64,000 nucleotides of DNA from contig NC_087068.1 of assembly GCF_963678635.1 (NCBI RefSeq), positions 23,872,697 through 23,936,696 on the forward strand. The letters are read 5' to 3'. Within the stretch, counting starts at the first letter, position 1; each line of letters starts with the position of its first letter. This document shows positions 1-11,190 of this stretch, one piece after another. The notes beneath the pieces were generated by a model, which ran no database searches, was not told the origin of the DNA, and was given only the letters and a program-made list of their open reading frames with translations. Made by a program: the position numbers and the translations under genes. Source of the stretch: Symsagittifera roscoffensis (lineage: Eukaryota; Xenacoelomorpha; Acoela; Convolutidae).

Positions 1-76
1 CCTCCTTGCTCTTCTTCCCACTCTTCTTACCCCCACTCTTCTTACCACCCTTCTTCCCGCCCTTTTTCTTCCCCAT
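1..76 (-). CDS. N-terminus of Lys/Gly-rich protein, cut by window edge
   Basis: Reading leftward from an ATG at 76-74, 25 codons stay open to the window edge. They encode a strongly basic, low-complexity start (MGKKKGGKKGG followed by KKSGG/KKSGKKSKE). Coding bias is visible: nearly all lysines are AAG and the stretch is far more GC-rich than the flanking DNA. Lys/Gly-rich N-termini of this kind occur in several animal axonemal, cytoskeletal and nucleic-acid-binding proteins, but no domain is in view, so function cannot be assigned. The gene would continue to the left of the window. A purine-rich simple repeat is the alternative reading. Confidence 0.5.
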   Translation of the reverse strand, partial: MGKKKGGKKGGKKSGGKKSGKKSKE

Positions 77-1320
77 ATCTGCTTACGTAGGCAACTACTC
101 TCGCAAATATCGTTTCAAATTGCGATCGCTATAGCAGAAACAAAGCAATAGCGTTGTTCTCGATTCGAATGGTTGTTCCGGGTTTATCGCTGAAGTTGAT
201 ATCAGAAAACAGTTTTAATGTCGTTGCATGAATATTGCATAATAATCAAAATGTAATTAAATGGCAGTTCAGTTTTTAATACTGCTCCATATGATAGATA
301 ATAGAAATGTATCGTTTTTAAAATGCTGAATTAGATGCATGTTTTTTTTTTCTCATGAAGCACGTGCGTTTGAACAAAATAAAAACGCTTTTGACAGTAC
401 TTTTAAAATGAATAGGCTGCTTCTATGTGTGTTTGCGTGATGCTAAAATTTGTGGTTTTCGCTTCAGAATTGTGGTTCACGTTCCCAAGCAATCTCAAAC
501 AGAAGAACAAAAACTTATGGTTTCTACCCTGGTTCAACCCCCCCCCCCCCTCCTATGCTCGACTTATGACTGATGTTTCGACTTGCAAGTCGAGAAGGTG
601 CAATTTTTGTAATGAAAATCCGCCAAGAAGCAACTTTAAGTCGATCACATAAGCTCGAAACAAACCCAATTTTCAACGAGAAGGTCGAAATATAGGTCGA
701 CAAAAGTCGATGCATAAATCGAGCAAATTAGAAATAAAGATTGTAGTAAAAAATCAGATAAAACAAATAAACAGGCCCAGTGAAATAGGATGTGAATGAT
801 TAAGTGTTCCTTCATAACTCGTAACCTCGGTTGAGTTCTCATTGGAAATTTGAAAAAACAGTTTTCGACAACGCTGATTTGGCGCTAAATTTTTACACAA
901 TAGCAAATTTCAGCACTGACTTGACACTGATTCACAGCTGGAAAACCCAAAAAAATTAGCGATAAATTATCAATGAAAATTTAAAATTTCATTGTAATAG
1001 CAAATGTTACTGATAAGTTAGCGCTGATTTAGCAATGAATATTTAGCGATGAATGGCGATTAGTTATAGCGATGAATTTTCAAATTAATTTTTCCTTATT
1101 GCAATAGCAAATTTTGAAGCTAAAAAAGTTGTTTGACTTTTTGCTTTCTTATCCACTGCAACATAAATTTTCTTGAAACTCTCAAAATTTTTCTCAAAAA
1201 TCCAAAAAAAAAAACAAACTTCTCTAAATATTATTTGCATGGTTGTGAAAAAGCAAAAATTATAGTTAGAGAAGGTTATTATCAAAGATTCTTTTTACTT
1301 GAATTTTTCAACTGAAAATT
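77..1320. other. Non-genic AT-rich stretch
   Basis: No convincing coding frame is visible; the short open frames here lack coding bias. A C run lies near 540. Around 860-1080 short motifs of the type AGCGATGAAT, AGCGCTGATTT and AATAGCAAAT recur with a small palindrome near 970-994, probably an eroded repeat. Part of the left side may hold the promoter of the minus-strand gene at 1-76, but no core element is clear. Confidence 0.5.
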
Positions 1321-2746
1321 ATTGTTCCGACTTTCGATACAAAAGTAACGAATATTTGTGCTCGGGGTGGGTTTTTTTTCTTCAGACAAATTTCGACTTT
1401 TTAACTAGCCATTTTTGACGGAATTTTTTTTCATCATTCGAAAGGTATTGTTGTCCTGAGCTCAAATTTGAAAAGATATTTTACCTGTGATCATTTTTCG
1501 TAAAGTTACGGGGGTTTAAAGATTGCCATTTTGGCCAATTTGGGACAATTAACGCGCGATATATTTCGCGCTATTAACGGGTAAGCAAGAGTTAATCCGT
1601 CTTAGAAATCGTTCCAAATTGGTTAAAAGAAGCTTATGTGCCATAATTGGTTTGTTACAAGGAGCTAAATCTATCCTTTTGTACTTTGTATGGCGTGTGG
1701 GGGGATGATTTTCATAAAAAAAATTCAAATTTTAGAATTTTTTTTTTTATTTTGTTTTATTTCTTGAATTTTTAAATGTTATTACTGTTCCATAAACCTT
1801 AAAAGGCAGTCGGAACATTCAGGGCTTCGCCCTGATACGAGCAGTCTTGTCTCATTTTGCAGCTATAATAAGCAATTTTTCATCCTCAATTCCAGCGCTG
1901 ATTTTTATAAAAAAAACATTCTCGCTAAATCGTTGATAAATAATGGTTAATTTATTTATCTGTGAAATATCACGGAAATATTTTAAAAATCCTATTAAGA
2001 TTTGATTAGCAATCTTTCATCGCTGATTATTACGGGAACTTCAGCCCGAGTAGCGCTCCGAGATGTGTAAGCAAAATATGGATACCCCATTGTAAAATAC
2101 CCTACTGAATGAAAGCACAACAATTTTTTAGATATCACAATAAACTTGTCAATCGAGGGAGGAGCCTTTAAACTTTTTACTGCTCTGCTGGACGAGCTAT
2201 AATATGAACAAGACTACTCGTATCAGGTCGAAGCCCTGAATGTTCCGACTGCATTTTGAAGTTTTATGGAGCAGTAATAACCTTAGAAAATTAAATGAAT
2301 GAAAAAATAAAATGAAAATTTTTTTTCTAAAATTTGAAATTTTTTATGAAAATCATCCCCCCACACGCCATACAAAGTATAAAAGGATAGATTTCGCTCC
2401 TTGTAACAAATCAATTATGGCAAAAAAGTTTCTTTCAACCAATTTGGAACAATTTTAAGACGGATTAACTCTCCGCTCACGCGTTAATAGCGCGAAATAT
2501 ATCGCGCGTTAATTGTCCCAAATTGGCCAAAATGGCAATCTTTAAACCCCCATAAATTTACAAAAAATGATCACAGGTGAAATATCTTTTCAAATTTGAG
2601 CTCAAGACAACAATATCTTTCGAATGATATTAAAAAATCCCGTCAAAAATGGCTAGTTAAAAAGTCGAAATTTGTCTGAAGAAAAAAAAAACCCACCCCG
2701 AGCACAAATATTCCGTTACTTTCGTATCGAAAGTCGGAACAATTAC
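1321..2746. mobile_element. Fold-back element, inverted pair of hairpin-ended repeat arms
   Basis: Two arms of about 535 bp (1321-1851 and 2208-2746) are inverted copies of each other around a 356-bp centre. Each arm has, at its outer end, GTTCCGACTTTCG followed by a small palindrome, then a G-rich GGGGTGGG plus T-run, a middle section with GCGCGATATA-type short palindromes, and at its inner end AGTCGGAAC followed by the hairpin CAGGGCTTCGCCCTG and GAGCAGTCTTG. GTTCCGACT and AGTCGGAAC form a subterminal inverted repeat inside each arm. No transposase frame is present. The structure resembles Helentron-associated (HINE/DINE) elements, but the assignment is an inference; a fold-back or MITE origin is also possible. 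Confidence 0.75.
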
Positions 2747-3025
2747 CCTATAGTTCGATCACTGCCTACTAGTCTTATTTTTTTTCGAAACATTGATTTA
2801 AAATTCTTTTTACAAATTAGTCAAAAATATCCCCGAAATTTATAAAAAACTGATGTGTTCAACAAAAATAGTTTGTTAGAGAGGATCTGATACGGCAGTA
2901 GACCGCATTTCTCAGTGTCAGCATAATCGATTGCGAACTAGACTAATTGCACAAGCGTGCAATCTCTCTTTCTCTGTTGAACTTTTATCGCTTTTTGAAA
3001 GACTGCTGCTGATTTCAATCGGTTT

Positions 3026-3557
3026 TTGTTCCGACTTTCGATACGAAAGTAACGGAATATTTGTGCTCGGGGTGGGTTTTTTTTTTTCTTCAGACAAAAT
3101 TCGACTTTTTAACTAGCCATTTTTGACGGATTTTTTTATATCATTCAAAAGGTATTGTTGTCTTGAGCTTAAATTTGAAAGGAGATTTCACCTGTGATCA
3201 TTTTTCGTAAAGTTATGAGGGTTTAAAGATTGCCATTTTGGCCATTTTGACCAATTTGGGACAATTAACTCGCGATATAATTCGCGCTATTAACGCGTAA
3301 GCGGAGATTTAATCCGTCTTATAAATCGTTCCAAATTAGTTGAACGAAGCTTATTTGCCATAATTGATTTGTTACAAGGAACGAAATCCCTCTTTTTGTA
3401 CTTAATATGGCGTGTGGGGGGATGATTTTCATTAAAAAAACTTTCAAATTTTAGAAAAAAATTATCATTTAATTTTTTTATGTTATTACTGTTGCTCCAT
3501 AAACCTTAAAAGGCAGTCGGAACTTTCAGGGCTTCGCCCTGATACGAGCAGTCTTGT
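3026..3557 (+). repeat. Solo arm of the fold-back / hairpin-ended family
   Basis: A single copy of the same 530-bp unit that forms the arms at 1321-2746, in the orientation of the left arm. It starts with GTTCCGACTTTCGATACG, has the GGGGTGGG plus T-run block, the central GCG-rich palindromes and ends with CAGGGCTTCGCCCTG and GAGCAGTCTTG. It is non-coding. A clear target duplication was not found. Confidence 0.75.
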
Positions 3558-4584
3558 TTCTTTTATTCGTATCATTATGTAACTAAGAGATAACTTTCGT
3601 TACCAATTAACTCAATAGTTCTTTTTCTTTGTTTTACTATTTTAGCAAGATTTTAGAGTAATGTTTTCAGCGACACTACAGTGTAGACCCGCATCTAAGA
3701 AAAGTGAAAAAAATTGACTGTTATGGACTTTTGAGAACTAAAACATTGTCAATATAATTGATTTCTATGTTAGGCTTAGACAACAAAATTGGACAAAACA
3801 GTGGGATTAAATCCATTTTTCTCGCAAAGTTATAAGGCATTAGAATTCATTTGAAATCCATCATAATGGATTATAAAACAAGTACAAAATCACATTAAAA
3901 TGGATTTTTTTCCACTTTATTTTCGTTTTGCGTTTTGCAAAGTTTTGCAAGAAATTCTGCATTTAAAAAAATGAGTAAAGCGAAATATTTGCTAGGTGAG
4001 TGTACGGCCTTCTCCATTTCTAAACCTAAACTCAAATTGAAAAAACGTTTCGTTGGCCTCTCCCTTCTAACGTTTGGCCCTTTGTTCCCTCACAACCCCC
4101 ATCCCAACGTTTACCCCGTTGCCCCCCCCCCCCCCACCTGAGCACCCCACCTGCCACCTGGCCTTCTGGGACACCCCCGCCCACACCTGAACACCCCCCC
4201 CCCTGAATCACCCGACCCCCACATCTGAACAACCCCTCCCCCCCCCCCCCCGCTGAATCACCCGACCCCCCACATGAACTACCCCCCCTGAAATACCCGA
4301 CCCCCGTACCTAAACCAACAACCCCCAATCCACTTGAATCCCCCCACACTCTGATCCGGTTCAGGTTGGGTGCATGTGGTGGGATGGGGGTGGGGGGTGG
4401 GGGGTTAATTGTGGTTAGGAACAAAATTCAGCTATTGAGTAACATAAAAGAGAAACAAAATTATCAAGGTTTTAAAATAATCAAAAATTACCAACTTTAG
4501 TTTAAAACGTAGAAAAGGCTTTTTGTGCGTTGAAATTCGCATCTCAAAAAAAGTGGAGAAAAATCTATTATACTTGAAATTTAT
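3558..4584. repeat. Non-genic DNA with C-rich minisatellite (about 4120-4420)
   Basis: No gene is seen. From about 4120 to 4420 the plus strand is an irregular C-rich tandem repeat built from variants of ACCTGAA, CACCCGACCCCC and CTGAATCACC with C runs of ten or more, ending in a G-rich GTGGTGGGATGGGGG stretch. The reverse strand can be read as a Gly-rich protein of 130 codons, but that is a by-product of the low complexity. Confidence 0.7.
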
Positions 4585-4722
4585 TGTCAGTCTCCACAAA
4601 AGTGAAAAAAAATCAATTTTAATTGATTAAAATTGAATATTGGTTGTCTCGAAAATCGTAATGTTATAATCCATTTTAACTAATTAAAATCGAATTTTTT
4701 TCACTTTTGTGGACACTGACAG
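4585..4722. mobile_element. Hairpin MITE-like repeat
   Basis: A 138-bp near-palindrome. The left end reads TGTCAGTCTCCACAAAAGTG and the right end is its inverse, CACTTTTGTGGACACTGACA, with matching A-rich/T-rich inner arms. A second partial copy of the right end (CACTTTTGTGGACA) follows directly at about 4728. No coding capacity and no certain target duplication. Confidence 0.6.
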
Positions 4723-4745
4723 TTTTTCACTTTTGTGGACACAAT

Positions 4746-6452
4746 TATAACCAACTTTTTTTTAATGGAACTCCAATGCAGGGAGTTCTTAGACGTTCAC
4801 GACAAATATTTTGCAATTTACAAAATCTGAACATGGTTGCCAAATTGTGAACATAGACAAAAACACATTTTGAAAAAAAATTTTGAAAAATTTCCGACAA
4901 AATCTGGAGCTAGCCCAAGCAAAATCTGATTAAAATACAAAAAATCTTTCTAACAAAGTTTTCGTCAAAACAAAGCCCAGCTTTGTTTCAAAATTTTATA
5001 ATGCTTAGGCTATACTATTTAAATTTAGATTGAGTGCTAAAAGTGGGAAAGAGCTATAGAAAATTGTGATCATAATCATAATCAAAAGCAAACTCTGAGC
5101 TTAGTTTAACATAAATGATGAAGAACAGAACTGAAACAAATAGGTAAGTACAGTCCCCAATAACCTCAAGCATAGTCTCAAACAAAAGCTGCTTATGACA
5201 GCAAAGTCTGATCATACTCCTAAACAAGTTGTGATAATACTCACATACGAAACCATTTGTGATCAAATTTATTATCAAAGTACCAAAAAAAGTCTGAGCT
5301 TGAAAAAACTGGCAAAAGTTTTTGGTTTTCTAACAAATTTTGTGGGAAGTTATCGAAAGGCTTCAGGTGAACTTAAAATTTCCAAGGGTTTATTAGTAGC
5401 TAGGGATCCAAACCCCTTTCCAAGGCAGAACAAATTACTACTACACACCGATTCAGATTTTCAAATATCTAACATTAAGTCATAATGAGTTCTTAGCATA
5501 ACCGCAAAAAAAGAACAGAAAACTTTATGAAAACTGTTTTAAACTAAAAGCTGGACACATCAACACAATAGAATAAACAAATCTTTTTATTTTTTACAAA
5601 TTATTATACCTTGTACTTGATATTGACTTTGTTGTGGCGGGGATTTTTGGACTTGGTAAAATATCTCTTCTTACCGAAAAACATCCACGAGACAATTTAT
5701 TTGGCAGGTGGAACGGAACTTACAGGGTTTTTCCTTGATACAGCTGTCTCGACATCAGATTTCGAGATGTGAAGATTGTTTCTTTCGCAGTATTACAGTC
5801 ATGAAGTTTTTATGCATGAGATGCACGATTGAAACGTGTTTCTCTAAACTAAAAGTTGCATCTGACTAAAAATTTGTTCTCCAGACTCTGTACAGACCAT
5901 ATTCAGTCTAAAAAAACCAAATTAACACTCTCTGCTTCAAACTTATCATCTCCTAAATTCCCACGCTCTGAAAAAACACATGATGCGAAAGTTATATTGG
6001 TTCCATTTGAAGCATCATAACACCTGTCCTCTGCTGAGTTTGATTTAAAAGCATTGAAATGTGATCTCTCATTGGTTTCAACCTTAGTCCGTTTCGTTGC
6101 AAAAATTACGGCGGTGTGTCAAGAAAGAAAAAAAAAGTGACAGAATTCCAGACCCCAAACAGAAAAAAAAAGACTGAAGAATTGAAAAATGACCATTCAA
6201 AAATCGGTTGGAAACTTTTTTTTAGCTTACTGTAAGATCTCTAATTTTCCTTTAAGCAAAACAAAAATCTGAAGATTTCAACTCTTCTTGAAGTTCATTT
6301 GTCTGGATTTCAACCTTTTTATCTTTTTCTATCGTGTTTTTGCACTCATTTTTTAAAAATGTTTTTCTCAGCAACTACTTTGCATCTTGTGTGGAATAAA
6401 CGCACACAAACAAGATTTTGTATCCATTGTGAGTCCATAAAAATAGCCATTT
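4746..6452. other. Non-genic stretch
   Basis: Nothing that can be supported as a gene. Open frames at 5195-5485 (plus) and 6299-6481 (plus) have no domain and no coding bias. A 26-codon minus-strand frame at 5604-5684 is followed by an AATAAA-like site, but is too short to call. Confidence 0.4.
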
Positions 6453-7895
6453 TGGAACCTGATCTAAACTATATTTTATGATTGGATAAATTAGATATTT
6501 TACCACTGTAAATTATTTAATATTAACCAATCATGATCCATCTAACTAACAACCCACTTATTTGTAAGTGCTGAAATTACTTGTAATTTCAACACCAGAG
6601 AGATTTGAATTTTACTTAGAAAAATTAGTTGTCTCTCCAAGAGAACTTCAGCAGCGCAACAAACCAGTATACCCTAGATCTATTGAGCCTAGCAGAGACT
6701 AGTTAAACACACTGAGACTAGAAAGTATAAGAGTAAGATTAGGATCGGTATTAGACTAAGAAGTTGCACGAATCTATCCGGCCGAAAATAAGATAGCGTG
6801 ACGAGCAGACGGTGTACCCTATCCGAAATTACTCTATGAGTTAACCACCTTGGTCCTAACTCATCTGGTGCCACCATAAGTCTCGAATAAGACCTTAATA
6901 GCTTAGAATTAACCAAAAATAGATTAGAATTTAGACAAAACATTTTCAAAATGTTATACGATAATAACTTAATCGAAATGTCTCTACGACTCAATAGATC
7001 AGAGCCGATATTCCGAACGATAATAGAACTACCCGGAATTGGAAGAAGACCTCGAACAAGAGACGACATACGACAAAGTAGAAACTTACCAAATAGTTTT
7101 ATGATCGTACGGCAAAAGCCAACACAAACTTTTATATTTAGAATCTTATCAGCAATGAATTTAGATTTTCATCTGCAAACATAAAATTTTGAAGTCAATC
7201 TTCATGATCATTTCACGCGCTAAACAAAATTATTAATGTACAATAACGATTGATAAAAAGATCTCAGATCGTTTTCTTAATTTCTGCAGTCTTATATAAA
7301 ACATGTTTGAAAAATATTTATTGAAAATGAAAATAAAAATTAGTAGCATGACAATAAATTGTTAGTAATCATAAAATCATCTGTTGTCCCAGCTTCATCA
7401 CATAAACATAACAGCAATCATAAGCTCACTAATATCATTAAAAAACTAAATCTTTTTCCTAAATAAATTTAAACCAAATTAAACTTAAATTTACTTAATT
7501 TTAAAAATTAGATCATCAAGGCTTATCCTTGGATCTCAATAAATTTTTATTTCCTTAAATTTAAAACCTGATCATCAAGGCCTATCCTTGGATCAAAAAG
7601 AACAATTTTGTTCTCCCCTACCCACTTAACAAGTGTCTAACGACCTCAAACGTCGATTCACTATCCAACCCTTCCAAAAGACCCAAGACTAATAGAAATT
7701 TTTAAATAAAACTAACCATTCAAATTAGGATAAACAGTGAAGAACTTCGGTTATTCATCCTTCACTTGAACCCTCCTCTTACCAGACCCAGGATAGATCT
7801 TAGACTTAGTAAGTTTAAAATAGTACCTAACGAACTACTTGCGTTCTAATTATACCTGAACCTTATGGATCGATTTACTATTCTCCAACCCTTGA
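6453..7895 (+). repeat. 5' LTR
   Basis: It begins TGGAACCTGATCTAAA and matches 21074-22508 almost base for base; visible differences are scattered substitutions, a few 1-2 base indels and a six-base indel near 6980. It starts with TG as LTRs do, but the shared segment stops at CCAACCCTTGA instead of CA. Because a fourth copy of the internal hairpin unit lies just beyond (to about 8035), the original LTR may have been longer and 7895 may only mark where the 3' copy is truncated. Frames inside (for example 6951-7184) are present in both LTRs and are not taken as genes. Confidence 0.85.
7293..7301 (+). promoter_or_regulatory. Candidate TATA box of the 5' LTR
   Basis: TATATAAAA lies mid-LTR, and an AATAAA polyadenylation-like signal follows at 7538-7543, the order expected for a U3-R-U5 layout. 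In the 3' LTR the same place (about 21909) reads TATTTAAAA, a weaker version. No transcription start can be read directly. Confidence 0.45.
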
Positions 7896-8035
7896 TCACA
7901 ATCACTACCAACACTAAGTAAGATTAAGTAAGTTAACACCTTAGCTTAGACTAGCCACGAGAAAGTAAAAAATCATTCCTCGGAATCGATATACTTTTCT
8001 CTCCAACCCTAAATAAAAAGACCCAGGTTAAGCTA
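7511..8035 (+). repeat. Hairpin-rich leader with repeated structured units
   Basis: Two copies of a small hairpin (GATCATCAAGG, short loop, CCTTGGATC) lie at 7511-7535 and 7570-7594. They are followed by four diverged units of about 60-70 bases at about 7632-7690, 7736-7800, 7827-7895 and 7971-8035. Each has an outer stem (for example AGTGAAG with CTTCACT, GAAAGT with ACTTTTC), an inner small stem, and three of them a trailing CCAACCCT or GAACCCT and AGACCCA(A/G)G. Units one to three also exist in the 3' LTR; unit four does not. A role in RNA export, packaging or translation is an inference. Confidence 0.55.
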
Positions 8036-8141
8036 ACCAAAAAATTGTAACGACTAACAGTCTAAGAAAACAGAAAATACCTAACAATTTTTTTGCATCC
8101 CTCATCCTAAACCTTATGTCATTCAAAACTCTAGGAATTAA

Positions 8142-8579
8142 ACAAAAACAATCGTTTTACACAACTGTGAGATAGATAACCAAAAATACGATCTTGTCAT
8201 CACACCTCATACACAAACAGTTGGATACATTAGAACAAAACGACTAACAATAAAAAGAAAAATAATAAACAAACAAAGACAAATCACACAAAAAAGATTT
8301 TCAAAAAATAGAAATGCATTTTCAGAATCAGAAGCCAGCAATTTAGATGAACTCTACAAATTAAAAGAATCAATTGATAAAAATTGTCCCATTCACGATC
8401 AAATATATTTTTCCGATTCAGAAACAACTTCAAATTCATCAAAAAGAGGAAAAAAAAGAATAAAAAAGCAATACAAACACAAACCAGTACACTTGTATAA
8501 TTCGAATCAACCAATTAGACACATCGATAGTTATATACTAACAGTCATTAAACGAAAAAATGAACCACACTCAAAGTGA
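8142..8579 (+). pseudogene. Leader open frame without ATG, upstream of gag
   Basis: A 145-codon open frame runs from just after a stop at 8139-8141 to TGA at 8577-8579 and overlaps the next frame (ATG at 8560) by 20 bases. No in-frame ATG is seen. The product is basic and Ser/Asn-rich in its second half (for example SESEASNLDELYKLKESID, then KRGKKRIKKQYKHK). Codon and amino-acid usage match the gag frames that follow, so it is plausibly the start of gag reached by splicing, a non-AUG start or a frameshift, or the relic of a decayed first exon. Function unknown. Confidence 0.45.
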
Positions 8580-9078
8580 CGATAGTCCAGATGACGAAGA
8601 GGTTTACACCTTCCTCATAGATGCACACGATAATAGAGGGCAACATGATTTTTGCAAGAATTTACTCGTAAATTTGTTTGAACCCGGAATCAGTCCATGC
8701 AAAGCAGAATTCCCAGATGTAAAAATCAAAAGACAAATTATTGAACATTATCTGAAAGATATATGTAACTTAACACAACAATATGGAATCTACACCATAG
8801 AATTCAGCACACCAAATACGAATCATCGTAAATATGTAATTCAAAGAGATGATCTTGAATTAGAATTTTCAAAAGTATTCTTAGAACATATTAAAAGCAT
8901 ACAATATCACAATTCACAAAGAGTAAATTCTATATTCACTAACAAAGTTTTTGCAATAACATATACCTATGTTTCTATATTAGAAAAACAGAATTTCAAA
9001 GTATCTCACCAACTGAAACATCCAAACATACAAAAGTACGAAATGAAATTGCATTATTTTCAACTTTTCTACATATAA
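8560..9078 (+). pseudogene. gag, N-terminal part (frame 1)
   Basis: 172 codons from an ATG at 8560. The N-terminus is acidic (NHTQSDDSPDDEEVY) and the middle has a hydrophobic/charged helical pattern (FPDVKIKRQIIEHYLKDI). No named domain is recognised. Around 8985-9000 the coding sense passes to another frame, which is open from 8943 and continues to 11084 with the same amino-acid bias, so one small indel separates this part from the rest of gag. Position behind the LTR and before the gag core supports a matrix-like N-terminal region of a structural polyprotein, by analogy only. Confidence 0.55.
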
Positions 9079-11084
9079 TCAAAGAAAATTTCACTAAAGA
9101 CGATGTTTCACAACACACAAAACATGACTTACAAAAAATTTTGGCATGGTTTATAATAGATTATTTCAAACATAATATAGACTTAATTTCACAAGCAAGA
9201 AAAAATTTCAGACCTAAAAATCCAAATGATGATACTGCCATTACAGAACAATCAGACTACGTTTGGGACCCTGAATTGTCTCATCCTACATTTATAAATA
9301 TCCCACAATCAATCTCAAGTCAAGCAATAAGTACATTATCTTACCACAGAGATTATGTAAAAGTAGTACCACTAACCATTGATGCAACACCATTAAACTA
9401 CAATACATTTTTACCTGATACACGAAATAACAGCTTACCTTCGACCGTCATACACAATGAAAACCTTAATGGAACTAGAAATCTTACACAACAAGATATT
9501 CAAACACCATCACACTTCATAAATGAAGAATTTTTCCAAACAACAACTACACAACAAAGTGTTTCACCAATACATCCAAATTTAACAAAACCAATAAATA
9601 CAAATACTTCACTGACACAAGTAACCTTACAATCAACCGTTAAACCTTCGGTTGCTCCAAAATATTCGCATATGGATTATCAAACATATAGACCCATGAC
9701 AGTACCATCAAAACCACGAAGAACGTTCACAAGAAACACTTTTGCAGAACACAATTATAATTATGCACATTCGTCGAAAACAAACTACCCCCCACGAAAA
9801 ACTAATAATAATCATGTATGTTCTCACTATTGGGATAACCCAATGACAACAACCAACTCAGTAAATTTTCGAACTAATTCACATCCTCCACAGGATCATA
9901 GTGAAAATTACCCATTCTTTCATCAAAATAAAAATAAAAAGCAAGCACCTCATCATACGGAATACTTATCATCTGATGATGATTATTTACAACCAGACAT
10001 TTTTGCACCATATACCCAAGAATATCGCGAACAAGGATCGCGACGACCTCATACATATAATAGAATTTTTTCTCCAAACCCAACAGATACACGAAATCAA
10101 CAACCGATACATATGCCAAATCCAACTAATCCACAATGTTTTCAACCAATTCAACCACAAAACCCAATGACTATGCACTCGTATCAACCAACTCAAATTC
10201 AAAATGAAATACCACTTCCATATTACCTTCAACAACACGAAATAACAAAAAATCAATTTTCAAATTTTTCGCAAATGCCAAATGCCGCAGAATCACTACA
10301 GATGACAATGAATCCATACCTCATGGGTGGATCATCAATAACATCAAATAAACCGCTGATGGTATTTACAGGAACAGATCCTGAATATTCTGTAGAAAAT
10401 TATTTAAATGCAGTAACAGCAAATTTAATTTTAAATATAGGACTTGAACCAATTAATACGCCACTAAATCAAAATGGGATACATAGACGCACAGCATTGA
10501 TACAAACAACCTTAGATGGTGCAGCTCAAAAATGGTTTTCAGTATTACCTATAGAAATAAAATCAGACTGGAAAAGGTTTACACAAGAATTTTCAAAAAT
10601 GTTTGACTCCGAAAGAAATAAACAACACCAAAGAGTTTTATGTAATGAAATTCGCAGATTACCAAAAGAAACCATCAAACAATTAGCAGTACGCATCGAA
10701 ACAGTAGTTCGAAAAGCATATTCACTTAATACACATGACTATAAAAACACAAAAATGACAGAAATTTTAATGATGACCTTAACACCTCAATTAAGGAAGA
10801 TAGCAATAAAAAAGAGAGCATCTCATCCTTCCTCAATTCGAGAGCCAGATTTAGATTTTCGAAAACTAGTAGATAACATAGAGCAAGCGGAAATCACAAT
10901 GAAACTTGAAGAAACAGAAAATCTAAAACTACAATATGTTAATCGAATTGAAACAAACACTACACAAATAAATAACATACAGGAATCAGATACAGACCTA
11001 ATTGAAAAAATCACTGATATACTAAATATATATGAAAAACATCCAATTTTTAAAGGCAAACCATCCTTCAAAAAAATGGTGTAA
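8943..11084 (+). pseudogene. gag core, Ty3/gypsy type (frame 3)
   Basis: The longest reading frame in the window, over 700 codons. The first two thirds are an Asn/Gln/Thr/Pro-rich, probably disordered linker. From about 10350 to 10900 lies a retrotransposon gag core: VFTGTDPEYSVENYL, then QTTLDGAAQKWFSVLP, WKRFTQEFSKMF and a helical C-terminal part, the pattern of the Retrotrans_gag family (capsid-like domain of Ty3/gypsy elements). The frame ends at 11084, and the zinc knuckle follows in another frame from about 11032. There is no terminal stop expected here, so a frameshift is likely. Gag would assemble the particle and bind the RNA. Confidence 0.8.
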
Positions 11085-11190
11085 TTATTGCCGACGATAC
11101 GGACACAGTATTTCCGAATGTAGACAAAAACAACAAGATAATCAGAATAAACCTCAAACAATTGAAATCAGAATTACCCAAACAATCGAT
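11032..11190 (+). pseudogene. gag zinc knuckle (nucleocapsid), frame-shifted
   Basis: At 11080-11121 the frame encodes CNYCRRYGHSISEC, a C-X2-C-X4-H-X4-C zinc knuckle as found in gag nucleocapsid domains, where it binds the genomic RNA. It overlaps the end of the gag core frame. The coding sense changes frame again between about 11165 and 11190, after which an Arg/Asn/Ser-rich linker leads to the protease. The nominal open frame continues to 11475, but that part lacks the bias of the flanking gag and is a shadow. Confidence 0.7.

Noticed and set aside
4032-4424. Gly-rich 130-codon frame on the minus strand
   Set aside because: Translation of a C-rich simple repeat; composition follows the repeat, with no start context or domain.
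5195-5485. 96-codon plus-strand frame
   Set aside because: No domain, no coding bias, and isolated in non-genic DNA.
5604-5684. Minus-strand 26-codon frame with FFGKKR, which resembles an amidation and dibasic cleavage site, near an AATAAA-like signal
   Set aside because: Far too short, no signal peptide and no upstream exon that could be recognised.
6951-7184. Small protein encoded in the LTR (also at 21570-21797)
   Set aside because: Present only because both LTRs are alike; a six-base difference and lack of domain give no support for a gene.
7896-7915. Primer binding site after the 5' LTR of the large element
   Set aside because: The sequence does not begin with TGG and matches no tRNA 3' end that I can recognise; the LTR end itself is uncertain.
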